From NCBI RefSeq assembly GCF_003788695.1, contig NZ_RARA01000026.1:33582-89050 (forward strand): DNA of 55,469 nucleotides, read 5' to 3'. Shown in pieces: positions 1 to 7,901 of this stretch (positions within the stretch are counted from its first letter, which is position 1; every line of letters begins with the position of its first letter). The translations under genes and the position numbers were made by a program. The notes beneath the pieces are model-generated. The model did no database searches, was not told the DNA's origin, and saw only the letters and a list, made by a program, of their open reading frames with translations. This DNA comes from Candidatus Cardinium hertigii. Lineage in GTDB: Bacteria > Bacteroidota > Bacteroidia > Cytophagales_A > Amoebophilaceae.

Positions 1-282
1 TGCTACGATTGAATCAGCTACCATCTTAGAGCGCGTAGCACCTGTATGCCCTGGTTGGCCACCTGGCTTACGTCCACTCTTATGCCTAGGACGTTTCTTG
101 GATTTGTACAATTCTTTTGAACTGGGTATAGAGGAATTCTTAGTATTTAAACCAAGTTTTTCTTTTAGGTGGGCATTCTCTAAACGCAACGCCTTGTTTT
201 CAGATTCTAATAACGCAATCCTAGCCTCTAAGATCTGAACCTTACTTAGTAAATAGGGAATAATTTCTATATTTAATTCCAT
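1..282 (-). CDS. IS66-family transposase, N-terminal part (cut by window start)
   Basis: The minus-strand frame opens with ATG at 282 and runs off the window start after 94 codons. The first 55 residues are a leucine-rich heptad stretch, followed by KNSSIPSSKE and the basic GRKPGGQPGHTG block. That combination (coiled coil, N-S-S-P-S, K-P-G-G-Q-P-G-H) is the hallmark of the N-terminal region of IS66 TnpC transposases, which precedes a zinc-binding and a DDE catalytic domain not visible here. Whether the gene is intact beyond the window cannot be seen. Family assignment is confident; activity is unknown. Confidence 0.85.
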   Translation of the reverse strand, partial: MELNIEIIPYLLSKVQILEARIALLESENKALRLENAHLKEKLGLNTKNSSIPSSKELYKSKKRPRHKSGRKPGGQPGHTGATRSKMVADSIVA

Positions 283-366
283 CTAATGATAAAGGGTTAT
301 GGGAATAATCTAACCTAACTTAATATTAATAATTATATTTTACAATAGAGCTACTAAACGATTTAA

Positions 367-630
367 GCCACTCCACTGAACGGATACCCTCGTGCGCCTT
401 GCCAGCTTCCCAAATCCATTGAGTAACCGTAAAGGGCGAGTTTTGATTTTCAGCTTTCAGACTGAATTTTTAACAGCTTTGTTCACCAGCGCTTGATTTT
501 TTTTTGGCTACTTTTTTTGATCAAGAAAAAAAGTAGCTTTAAAATTAATTAAAATTAAGTAGTTTTTAAAAAAATGGATAAAATCTTCAATAATCTATAA
601 AATATGGCTGCCATACCACTGAACAGATAC
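367..630. repeat. RA repeat, rearranged copy
   Basis: The copy begins with an inverted RA left end (GCCACTCCACTGAACGGATA, 367-386). It continues with the inner arm (AAATCCATTGAG, GATTTTCAGC), the GTTCACCAGCGCTTGA block and the TACTTTTTTTGATCAAG hairpin, and ends with a right-end-like terminus at about 607-630. Compared with the complete copy at 4939-5410, the first half is deleted and its terminus flipped. Together with the AT-rich flank at 283-366 it fills the space between the IS66 fragment and the glycosyltransferase; no gene is visible in it. Confidence 0.8.
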
Positions 631-646
631 ATAAAATCATCAATAA

Positions 647-676
647 TTAGCTTTTTTGCTTAAGCAAAAAAGCTAA
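647..676 (-). terminator. Perfect 30-bp palindrome, probable terminator of the glycosyltransferase gene
   Basis: Two 15-bp arms (TTAGCTTTTTTGCTT and its complement) meet without a spacer, so the transcript would fold with a UUAA loop. It lies 17 bp downstream of the glycosyltransferase stop codon and is followed on the minus strand by a moderately T-rich stretch. Being symmetric it could act in both directions. The function is inferred from position and structure. Confidence 0.5.
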
Positions 677-692
677 CAACGGAATGTAAATG

Positions 693-1709
693 TTATGTAA
701 ATTGAGCGGAAGAAATTTTAGAAAATAATTTATTTTTTTTAATAAAAAAATAAACAACAATACTTCTTTTATATATGTGAGGTAAACGAAAAACAGAACG
801 ATTTACCATACATTTTTTTTTAAATTTAAAAAAATCTATTTGTGCTTTGCAAATAGCCCAACTATGTGAAAACTTACCGAGATAAAGCATCCTAAAAGCA
901 GCTAATACATCTAAAAACAGCCGCTTTAGCGTACCCAATATAGGATTTGATTGATATTTATAAAGCATTAATGCCCTATTTCTAAAGTTTAAATAGGTTT
1001 TTCGAGGGCTGCTATAAGCTATCGTAGCCCCCCCTAAGTGGTACACTTTACTGGTGCCGCAATAATAAACCTTCCAACCAGAAAGATGTGCACGCCAACA
1101 CATATCGATCTCTTCGAAATGGGCAAAAAAAAGTTCGTCAAAGCCACCTAGATCATGAAAAACTTTGGAACGTACCAATACACAAGCACCGCTAGCCCAA
1201 AAAACAGCTCGTGTATCGTCGTATTGTCCCCTATCTTTTTCAATGCTATTGAAAATTCTTCCCCTACAAAAGGGATAACCATCCGCATCTATAAATCCAC
1301 CAGCTGCTCCCGCATAATCAAATCGATCTGGTTCTATAATAGAAAGTATTTTGGGTTGACAAAAGGCAATAGAAAAGTCAGCCTCCATAATGGCCAATAG
1401 CTCGCTTAACCAGTGCTCAGTAACCAATACATCATTGTTTAACAATAGATAATAAGTAGCCTTAATCTGCCTAAGTGCTAAATTATAACCTTTTGCAATG
1501 CCATAATTTGTATCATGCACCATGCACAATACTTCTGGGAAATAGCTTTGCAGATACGTTACAGATCCATCTGTAGAAGCATTGTCTACTACTATTACGT
1601 TATGACCATTACTATAAAGCAATAGCGTAGGTAAATATTGTTTCAATAACGCAAGCCCATTGTAATTTAAAAGAACAATAGCAACACTTACCGCATTGTA
1701 ATTAAGCAC
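693..1709 (-). CDS. Family 2 glycosyltransferase
   Basis: This 338-residue GT-A enzyme probably moves a sugar from a nucleotide-sugar donor to a cell-surface glycan or lipid. The N-terminal Rossmann-like strand VAIVLLNYNG (9-18), VVDNASTDGS (40-49) and the metal-binding LLNNDV (89-94) are typical of GT2 rhamnosyltransferase-like proteins, as is the later FEEIDMCWRAHLSGW segment with its acidic pair and aromatic acceptor-site residues. The lysine-rich C-terminus could be membrane-associated. It starts 3 bp after the ybaB stop, so the two are probably co-transcribed. The acceptor sugar cannot be deduced. Confidence 0.85.
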   Translation of the reverse strand: MLNYNAVSVAIVLLNYNGLALLKQYLPTLLLYSNGHNVIVVDNASTDGSVTYLQSYFPEVLCMVHDTNYGIAKGYNLALRQIKATYYLLLNNDVLVTEHWLSELLAIMEADFSIAFCQPKILSIIEPDRFDYAGAAGGFIDADGYPFCRGRIFNSIEKDRGQYDDTRAVFWASGACVLVRSKVFHDLGGFDELFFAHFEEIDMCWRAHLSGWKVYYCGTSKVYHLGGATIAYSSPRKTYLNFRNRALMLYKYQSNPILGTLKRLFLDVLAAFRMLYLGKFSHSWAICKAQIDFFKFKKKCMVNRSVFRLPHIYKRSIVVYFFIKKNKLFSKISSAQFT

Positions 1710-1712
1710 CCC

Positions 1713-2003
1713 CTATATACCTATTGCACTTTTTTGTATTACTGCTTGGACTTTATTTTCCACTTCCTCTAATGCCAAATTCACTGCACCTACTATAAGA
1801 TCTTGTACCATTTTTTGATCTTGTTTATTTAACAGTGACGGATCTATCGAAACAGAAAGCAATTCCTTATTGCCATTTACCGTTGCCTTAACAAGCCCAG
1901 CACCCGTTTCTTTCGTTACTTCAACTTGGGCCATTTCTTGCTTAAATTCCTCCATTTTTTTTCGAACCTGTTCCACTTGTCCAAATAATTTTGTTATATC
2001 CAT
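1713..2003 (-). CDS. ybaB: YbaB/EbfC-family nucleoid-associated protein
   Basis: A 96-residue protein of the usual family length. The N-terminal helix is rich in Lys, Glu and Met (KLFGQVEQVRKKMEEFKQEM). Beta strands follow with VKATVNGNKELLSVSIDP, then helix residues DLIVGAVNLALEEV. This is the standard YbaB/EbfC fold, a dimeric DNA-binding protein that coats the nucleoid. In many bacteria it neighbours dnaX and recR; here it precedes a glycosyltransferase and follows the diverged Dcu paralogue with a gap of about 33 bp, so it may lie in the same transcript as its neighbours. Confidence 0.92.
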   Translation of the reverse strand: MDITKLFGQVEQVRKKMEEFKQEMAQVEVTKETGAGLVKATVNGNKELLSVSIDPSLLNKQDQKMVQDLIVGAVNLALEEVENKVQAVIQKSAIGI

Positions 2004-2036
2004 AATGATTAATTTAAGACATGAAATTACCTTACC

Positions 2037-3431
2037 TTATTCTTTAATGGGCAAAGGATCTGTATACGTAAGCATACCGTTTTTCTTACCTACACCTACA
2101 CGTACCCAAAATCTTATAGGAGCTAAACTATGGACACCAACAAGCAATAAAGCAATACCTAAGTTAGAAAAATGAGCCTCTATTAAAAGAGGGATAAAAA
2201 GCCAAATCACCATTGAAATATCTACCAAAGACAGATATACCATCAAAATTAAATAAAAGAGATAATGATTACTCAGTAGACTATCATGTAATATACTTAT
2301 TAAAAAAGCTTGATCATAGCTAATTAATGCTTCTGCAAACCAAACCACTCCTAAAAAATTAAAGAATTGCTGAATACCTAATTTAAATCGGTTGGTTTGT
2401 AAAACCTTAACAGGTTGTACTTTACAGGACAACAGGGTGATAGCTGCCACAGACAGTAGCATTAAAGCAAAAAACATAGGAAATCTAACCTGAAAAATCT
2501 TTCCGACATATCTTAATTCGGTTACAATGCTAGTTTTATGCTTGGCAAGCACAAATAGACCTGCAACCAGTCGCAAAATTACACCCAAGAAGAAAACCGA
2601 AACCTTTTTTTTATATTGTGATTCAGTTATAACGGGAACTTCATCCTCATCGTAACCGTGACCGAACCATTTATTTAATTTTTTTGTAAGCCACTGACGG
2701 GGCATAACCTCTAACAGTATAATACGGGTTAAGACGGTTATCCCAACCGTAAGGCACCCAATCGTTCTTACCAAAACGAAAACAGATAATGAACTATTAC
2801 CGACCACCCATAAAAGCAATAGGCCTGATATAAATAAAGGACTGGTCAATAATCCCATATGAATAGCAATGCCAGCAGCATACTGCGTAAGGGTTTTCTG
2901 CCCTTGCGTTATATTATTTTTATCATTTATAATTTTATGCAACCATTCTCCATCTCCTGTTAAAAAGGATAAACAATAGCACAATTCTACCACACAACAT
3001 GCATGCGCGCGCCTCTGGCTAGAGGCGCGCGCACCTACATATGACCTAACCTTATATATCAATAGGGCTAGACCACTACACATAGCTAGTGTCCATAAAC
3101 GGGTTGTGCCTGTATACAAGAATAATAAGTAATAAAAAAATATTGTTTGAAAAACAATGGGTAAAACAGGATAATGTTTAGGTTTTACTACCAAAAGCTT
3201 AAGTTTTTCCCCTAATAGCGCAAAAAATCCAACCCCTTCCAGTGTAGCTACCAGTACCATCCAGGAAGCATGTAATATAATTAAGTCATAGGGAGGGAAT
3301 GTAGGCTGCATGCGCCCAGAAAAAGTTAAAAGCCCTAACCCTAACCCACTCAATAATCCCAACGCAATTCCACCTAAACGCAAACCCACTAGCAGTATCA
3401 ACAGGAACATACCCCATCCAATTATAAACAT
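2037..3431 (-). CDS. Diverged paralogue of a Dcu-type C4-dicarboxylate transporter, with an insertion
   Basis: A 464-residue polytopic membrane protein. It aligns along its length with the adjacent DcuA/DcuB-type protein: both start with a short hydrophobic helix, share the G-I-A/S-L-x-L-L-x-G-L-G block at 20-34 and a P-x-x-P-P motif near 43-47, and keep the LLTSPLFISG helix (194-203) opposite ALASPISSIM. Between about residues 136 and 180 it has some 40 extra residues of odd composition (ARASSQRRAHACC) that include a GC-rich palindrome. The C-terminal YPTMLAAI/TTRIGKF/NHSF motifs of the neighbour are gone. It may have changed substrate or be decaying; the frame is open throughout. Confidence 0.7.
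   Translation of the reverse strand: MFIIGWGMFLLILLVGLRLGGIALGLLSGLGLGLLTFSGRMQPTFPPYDLIILHASWMVLVATLEGVGFFALLGEKLKLLVVKPKHYPVLPIVFQTIFFYYLLFLYTGTTRLWTLAMCSGLALLIYKVRSYVGARASSQRRAHACCVVELCYCLSFLTGDGEWLHKIINDKNNITQGQKTLTQYAAGIAIHMGLLTSPLFISGLLLLWVVGNSSLSVFVLVRTIGCLTVGITVLTRIILLEVMPRQWLTKKLNKWFGHGYDEDEVPVITESQYKKKVSVFFLGVILRLVAGLFVLAKHKTSIVTELRYVGKIFQVRFPMFFALMLLSVAAITLLSCKVQPVKVLQTNRFKLGIQQFFNFLGVVWFAEALISYDQAFLISILHDSLLSNHYLFYLILMVYLSLVDISMVIWLFIPLLIEAHFSNLGIALLLVGVHSLAPIRFWVRVGVGKKNGMLTYTDPLPIKE
3004..3033. repeat. GC-rich 13-bp inverted repeat inside a coding region
   Basis: The arms TGCGCGCGCCTCT (3004-3016) and AGAGGCGCGCGCA (3021-3033) are perfect complements around a GGCT loop. In a surrounding sequence that is strongly AT-rich this is a conspicuous GC island. 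It encodes residues of about GARASSQRRAH on the minus strand, at the edge of the extra segment that the neighbouring paralogue lacks. The arrangement resembles the in-frame palindromic elements known from Rickettsia genes; that comparison is by analogy only. Confidence 0.8.
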
Positions 3432-3471
3432 CCTATGATCAAATATAAAAGTACAATATTAAAAAGATTTA

Positions 3472-4794
3472 TTATATCCCAGCATAAGTAAGCAAAAATG
3501 CTATACCAACCGCTCCCACCACTGCGATTAAACCTGGCAACATAAAACTATGGTTAAAGAGGAATTTACCAATCCGGGTTGTACCTGTAGCATCTAAATG
3601 AATAGCAGCAAGCATCGTCGGATAAATGGGAATAATAAATACGCCATTAACGGCTGCTACAGAAGCTAATAATATTTTAGGAGCAATCCCTAATGCTATC
3701 CCTAATGGAAATATTGCTTTAATCGTAGCAGCAGAACTACCCATAACAGCAGACATAAGCAACAAAATAATGGAAAATTGCCAATGTTCCGAAAGATGAT
3801 CCGATATAAATCGAAGCAAAACTGGTTTATTACTTTGTACGAATGTACTGCTCAACCAGACAACACCCAAAAGAGATAACATTCCCTGTATACCCGCAAT
3901 AAATGCTTTTCCTTGGGTAATAGACTTGGATGGAATTCGAAAAATCAACATGATCAATCCTGCAGTGGATAACATAACCAATGCAAGGATAAGGTCAGCT
4001 GGAAGGAACATCTTAACTCCACTTACTTCCCAAGTAGGACGCAATATTGTAAAAGAGCTTAACACAACAACAGCTAAACTACCAACTAAAAAGCATACAA
4101 TCGATAACTTGGCTACTTTAGAAGAGCTAGATGGAAGAGGGAACTGTTCGCTTGTAGAAGCAAGACCAGAAACTATTGCTTTGTTTTCAGTAGTAGCTAA
4201 AAATCCATCCGGCATTTTTTTACTTAATAAGCTTACTACAAATGTTGCCATGCATAAACCACCAATAGTGGAAGGGATCAAGATTTTAAAAATCGTTATC
4301 ATTTCTATACCTGCAACATTTAAAAAACTACCTAAAATAACCATTATAGAGGAAATAGGGCTAGCAAGGGCACCATGCAAAGCGGCAATAACAGAAAGAG
4401 ATAGGGGCCGTTCTGGACGAATACCGACATCTCTAGACACTTCTGCAATAACTGGAAGAATAGAGTAAGCAATATGATTGGTACCAGCTAAAAAAGTAAT
4501 AACATAGGTTACCATAGGACTGATATATATAATGCTACGGGGATGCTTTCTAATTAAGGACTCGGCAAATTGTACCAAATAGTCTAGCCCGCCTGCAGCT
4601 TCTACCGTACCAATCGCAGTAAGCACTGCAGCAATACAAAATATTACTTGAAAAGGAGGATCCGCTGGAGTAGCATTGAATACTACCATAAGCAGACATA
4701 CACCCAAACCTCCCAACATACTTAGGCTAATGCCTTTCAACCGAGCGCCTAAAAACGAAACAAACAAAAGTATACCTAACCCTACCAAAAGCAT
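3472..4794 (-). CDS. Anaerobic C4-dicarboxylate transporter, DcuA/DcuB family
   Basis: This 440-residue inner-membrane carrier matches the DcuA/DcuB family over its whole length. Recognisable family segments include GTVEAAGGLDYLVQFAESLI near 62-81, AGTNHIAYSILP near 105, GIRPERPLSLS near 125, IIPIYPTMLAAI near 385 and TTRIGKFLFNHSFMLPGL near 400. The family exchanges or imports aspartate, malate, fumarate and succinate. In this setting it probably draws host dicarboxylates that the malic enzyme at 46.4 kb could use. The stop lies about 40 bp before the start of the diverged paralogue, so both may be read from one promoter in the repeat-rich upstream region. Confidence 0.92.
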   Translation of the reverse strand: MLLVGLGILLFVSFLGARLKGISLSMLGGLGVCLLMVVFNATPADPPFQVIFCIAAVLTAIGTVEAAGGLDYLVQFAESLIRKHPRSIIYISPMVTYVITFLAGTNHIAYSILPVIAEVSRDVGIRPERPLSLSVIAALHGALASPISSIMVILGSFLNVAGIEMITIFKILIPSTIGGLCMATFVVSLLSKKMPDGFLATTENKAIVSGLASTSEQFPLPSSSSKVAKLSIVCFLVGSLAVVVLSSFTILRPTWEVSGVKMFLPADLILALVMLSTAGLIMLIFRIPSKSITQGKAFIAGIQGMLSLLGVVWLSSTFVQSNKPVLLRFISDHLSEHWQFSIILLLMSAVMGSSAATIKAIFPLGIALGIAPKILLASVAAVNGVFIIPIYPTMLAAIHLDATGTTRIGKFLFNHSFMLPGLIAVVGAVGIAFLLTYAGI

Positions 4795-4938
4795 CTGAAC
4801 GTAAATTTATGTTAATGACGTGTGCCAAATTGTATAATTGTATATATTGTATAATACAAGTCCATTTTTTTCTGCTATTCCAACCCTACAAATTTGTACA
4901 AATATACAAATCTATACAAATCTATACAAATAAAAGTT

Positions 4939-5410
4939 GTATCCGTTCAGTGGTGTGGCCTATGCATATCCCTGTTCGTACCCATTAGCAATAAGCGCAA
5001 TAATGCAAGATTATAAAAATGCGCCTTGAACAAAGCTGTGATTAGAAAAATTCAGTCTGAGAGCAATGTAGAAAATCAGCCTGTTTGAGCTTACTCTTCG
5101 TCTTTGAAAAGCTGGCTATGTTCCGCTTCTGGATTCAGCGTACTCACATAGTTCTACTATGCTGCGTGCGCTTCACCCTCGCGCGCCTTGCCAGCTTTCC
5201 AAATCCATTGAGTAACCGTAGAGGGCGAGTTCTGATTTTCAGCTTTCAGGCTGAATTTTTCAACAGCTTTGTTCACCAGCGCTTGATTTTTTTTGGCTAC
5301 TTTTTTTGATCAAGCAAAAAAAGTAGCTTTAAAAGAAGTAGCTTTTAAATAAATGGATAAAATAATCAGTAATCTAATAAAATATGGCTGCCACGCAAGT
5401 GAACGGATAT
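4939..5410. repeat. RA repeat, complete 472-bp copy (reference copy)
   Basis: The copy is bounded by GTATCCGTTCAGTGGTGTGG at the left and by the complement of a related end at the right (CCACGCAAGTGAACGGATA). Moving inward, the two halves pair again and again. GAACAAAGCTGT (about 5028) faces ACAGCTTTGTTC (about 5265), GAAAAATTCAGTCTGA faces CTGAATTTTTC, AGAAAATCAG faces CTGATTTTC, and AAAGCTGG faces CCAGCTTT. A separate small hairpin, CTACTTTTTTTGATCAAG, lies near the right end. It fills most of the gap between the Dcu transporter start and mnmE. No convincing gene lies inside; the open frame crossing it is a by-product of the palindrome. Confidence 0.9.
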
Positions 5411-5444
5411 AAAAACATTTCTTTCTGCCACGCAAGTGAACGGA

Positions 5445-5536
5445 CAATGGCGTCAACTTAAGATTTAGCTATTATTGATAACCAAGTAGAATAGGAGGGT
5501 AGGCTAATCATGAATTGCCTTAAGTTGACGCCATTG
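5445..5536. mobile_element. R2 element, 92 bp, inserted in an RA terminus
   Basis: The 18-bp terminal inverted repeats are CAATGGCGTCAACTTAAG and its exact complement. The core contains AACCAAGTAGAATAGGAGGG and has no coding capacity, as in a miniature inverted-repeat element. The same ten bases, AGTGAACGGA, flank it on both sides and belong to an RA right end, which reads as a target-site duplication. It lies 38 bp past the mnmE stop codon. Confidence 0.85.
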
Positions 5537-5574
5537 AGTGAACGGATACGGATGAACGACCTAAACTTATTAAC

Positions 5575-6942
5575 TTATTTACCAACACAAAACTTAGAAA
5601 AAATTTCTCCAAGCATTTCTTCTGTTGTAATATTTCCCGTAATTTGACCCAAATGGTAAAGCGCATTCCGTATATCCACAACCAGTAATTCATTAGACAA
5701 TTTTTCCTCAAGTCCTATCACAACCGCTTGCAATGCTTGCCTACTTTTTTGTAACAGTTCGTAATGGCGTGCATTGACCACAATGGTGCCTACCCTATGT
5801 AGGGATGTATGCTGCACCTGTTTCAACAGTTCATTTTTAAGCACCTCTATACCGCTAGCTGTTTGAGCAGAAAGGAGTAAATAGCCTTTAGCTGAAAAAC
5901 TTTCTAAGGTGCTGGCAGTAGCAATATCCATTTTATTACCAACCTTAAGTAAAGGAAACCCTTCCAAACCCAATGCCATCACTGCTTCCTCTGCTTGCGC
6001 TAAGGTCATATTGGCTATATCAACCAAGTAGACTACTATAGAGGCCTTGCTTACTTGTTGCTTGGTGCGCTCAATCCCTATCGCTTCTATGGCATCCGTT
6101 ACACTTTCCCTTAAACCCGCCGTATCTATAAATCTAAACAACAGACCTCCTAAGTGTAATAGCCCCTCAATGGTATCTCGTGTAGTACCTGCTATGGGCG
6201 AAACAATGGCACGTTCTTCTTGTAATAAGGTATTTAATAGTGTTGATTTACCTACATTGGGTTGGCCGACAATGGCTACGGAAACACCGTGTTTAATCAC
6301 ATTACCCAATCGAAAGCTTTCTATCAGCAACTGTAATCTTTCAATGATTTTATTAGCCAATACTTTTAAATGCATTCTATCTACAAAATCGATATCCTCT
6401 TCTGCAAAATCTAATTCCAGCTCCAACATAGCTGCAAAATGGATTAATTCATTGCGAAGTTCTTGCAATTGAGAAGAAAAACATCCACGCATTTGACTAA
6501 GGGCAATTTGGTGAGCTAACGCAGCATCTGCTGCAATTAAATCAGCTACCGCTTCTGCTTGGGATAAGTCAAATCGACCATTTAAAAAAGCCCTTTTGGT
6601 AAATTCCCCAGCTTCGGCTATACGAACGCCTTGGTCCAAAAAAAGTTGTATCAAACGCTCTACAATAAAAGGAGCGCCATGACAAGAAATTTCTACCGAA
6701 TCCTCTTTCGTAAAGGAATGGGGTGCTATAAAAATGGAGACCAGCACTTCATCAATTTTAGTTTTACCCTGCTGTATTACGCCAAAATGAATAGTATGAG
6801 AAGCTTGTTGAGTAAGATCAGCCCCATGAAACACTTGATTTACACACTTAATAACACCTTTCCCAGACAGACGTACTACCGCAATAGCACTTACGCCAGA
6901 TGAGGTGGCTAGGGCAATAATCGGCTCTTGGTTATGATTCAT
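5575..6942 (-). CDS. mnmE: tRNA uridine-5-carboxymethylaminomethyl modification GTPase MnmE
   Basis: A complete 455-residue MnmE. With MnmG it installs the carboxymethylaminomethyl group on U34 of several tRNAs. The N-terminal folate-binding domain (1-120, with AGEFTKRAFLNGRFDLSQAE) is followed by a helical domain with an inserted G domain: Walker A GQPNVGKST at 226-234, AGTTRDT at 251-257, DTAG at 273-276, NKMD at 336-339. The terminal C-V-G-K (452-455) carries the catalytic cysteine of the family, so the protein is not truncated even though a mobile repeat lies just beyond the stop. truA overlaps its start by 11 bp, indicating translational coupling. Confidence 0.97.
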   Translation of the reverse strand: MNHNQEPIIALATSSGVSAIAVVRLSGKGVIKCVNQVFHGADLTQQASHTIHFGVIQQGKTKIDEVLVSIFIAPHSFTKEDSVEISCHGAPFIVERLIQLFLDQGVRIAEAGEFTKRAFLNGRFDLSQAEAVADLIAADAALAHQIALSQMRGCFSSQLQELRNELIHFAAMLELELDFAEEDIDFVDRMHLKVLANKIIERLQLLIESFRLGNVIKHGVSVAIVGQPNVGKSTLLNTLLQEERAIVSPIAGTTRDTIEGLLHLGGLLFRFIDTAGLRESVTDAIEAIGIERTKQQVSKASIVVYLVDIANMTLAQAEEAVMALGLEGFPLLKVGNKMDIATASTLESFSAKGYLLLSAQTASGIEVLKNELLKQVQHTSLHRVGTIVVNARHYELLQKSRQALQAVVIGLEEKLSNELLVVDIRNALYHLGQITGNITTEEMLGEIFSKFCVGK

Positions 6943-7693
6943 TTTTTTTCAAAAACAACGCTTCTGGATAACCTACTGCTACCAACGTTAAACCATGTGG
7001 AGGTACCAACGTAAGCCCAGGACGCTCCGTAGGTTTTTTTACAATCAATTTCTTTAGCGTATCTAAACACATTTTACCACTTCCTACTTTAAGTATAGCA
7101 CTTACAATGGCCCGAACCATACCACGTAAAAAACGATCTGCTTGTATGCGAAATACAATTTTATCACCTAGCTGTAACCAATAAGATTCCTGTATAGTAC
7201 ACACAAACGTTTTTGCTTGGTTACTGGATTTACTAAAAAATTCAAAATCCGCCTGGATACGAAAAAGAGCTGCCGCCTGGTTTAATAATTCAAGCGGAGG
7301 AAGATGACCAAGCCAAAAAGCGGTATGCCTATCAAAGGGATCTTTATGAGAAATAATCGTATATTCATATATGCGATAGGATGCATCAAAACGGGCATGT
7401 GCACCATCTACCACTGGACATATAGCGGTAATGCCCATATCAGCCGGTAGTACCCTATTCAATCTATATTTCAAATTAGCAAGATCTATAGGTTGCATTA
7501 CGTCAAAATGAGCTACTTGTTGCTTGGCATGCACGCCCTTATCCGTTCTGCTGCTACCTAAAATAAACACTTCTGTAGACAATAAGCTACTGAGCACTTC
7601 TTGTACCACTTGCTGCACCGAAAGCGCATTTTGCTGAATCTGCCAACCACTATATGCTTTTCCAAAGTACGATAAATAGATGAAATAACGCAT
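6932..7693 (-). CDS. truA: tRNA pseudouridine(38-40) synthase TruA
   Basis: A 253-residue TruA of normal size. It isomerises uridines 38-40 in the tRNA anticodon arm. The N-terminal YLSYFGKAYSGWQIQ motif and GSSRTDKGVHAKQQVAHF (47-64) are diagnostic; the nucleophile is Asp51. Further family segments are FDASYRIYEYTI and FLRGMVRAIV. Its 3' end overlaps the mnmE start, so two anticodon-region modification genes are expressed together. The 208-bp gap to the divergently transcribed antiporter presumably holds both promoters, but no convincing promoter motif was identified. Confidence 0.96.
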   Translation of the reverse strand: MRYFIYLSYFGKAYSGWQIQQNALSVQQVVQEVLSSLLSTEVFILGSSRTDKGVHAKQQVAHFDVMQPIDLANLKYRLNRVLPADMGITAICPVVDGAHARFDASYRIYEYTIISHKDPFDRHTAFWLGHLPPLELLNQAAALFRIQADFEFFSKSSNQAKTFVCTIQESYWLQLGDKIVFRIQADRFLRGMVRAIVSAILKVGSGKMCLDTLKKLIVKKPTERPGLTLVPPHGLTLVAVGYPEALFLKKNES

Positions 7694-7901
7694 TGAGATG
7701 GTTTAAATAAAATGCAGTGCTGTATTTTTTATATATACAGGCATTGCAAATAGTAAAATACAACCAAATTAACCAAAACAGTACGATTAAACTATTTTTT
7801 GCCTAAATTTGGATAGAGCTGATTTGGGCTCAATTAACGTGTACCAGCACAAGCGCGTTAAATCTAGCCGTTTATAACGGACATTATTACTTGTTAAAAA
7901 G

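Noticed and set aside
5085..5309. Open frame inside the RA repeat (74 codons)
   Set aside because: It runs through palindromic repeat sequence that is present, disrupted, in other RA copies; no protein-like composition or conserved start.
5520..5711. Frame ending SVHSMAST overlapping the mnmE 3' end
   Set aside because: It is a frame-shifted shadow of mnmE that runs into R2; the true mnmE end with its C-V-G-K motif is intact.
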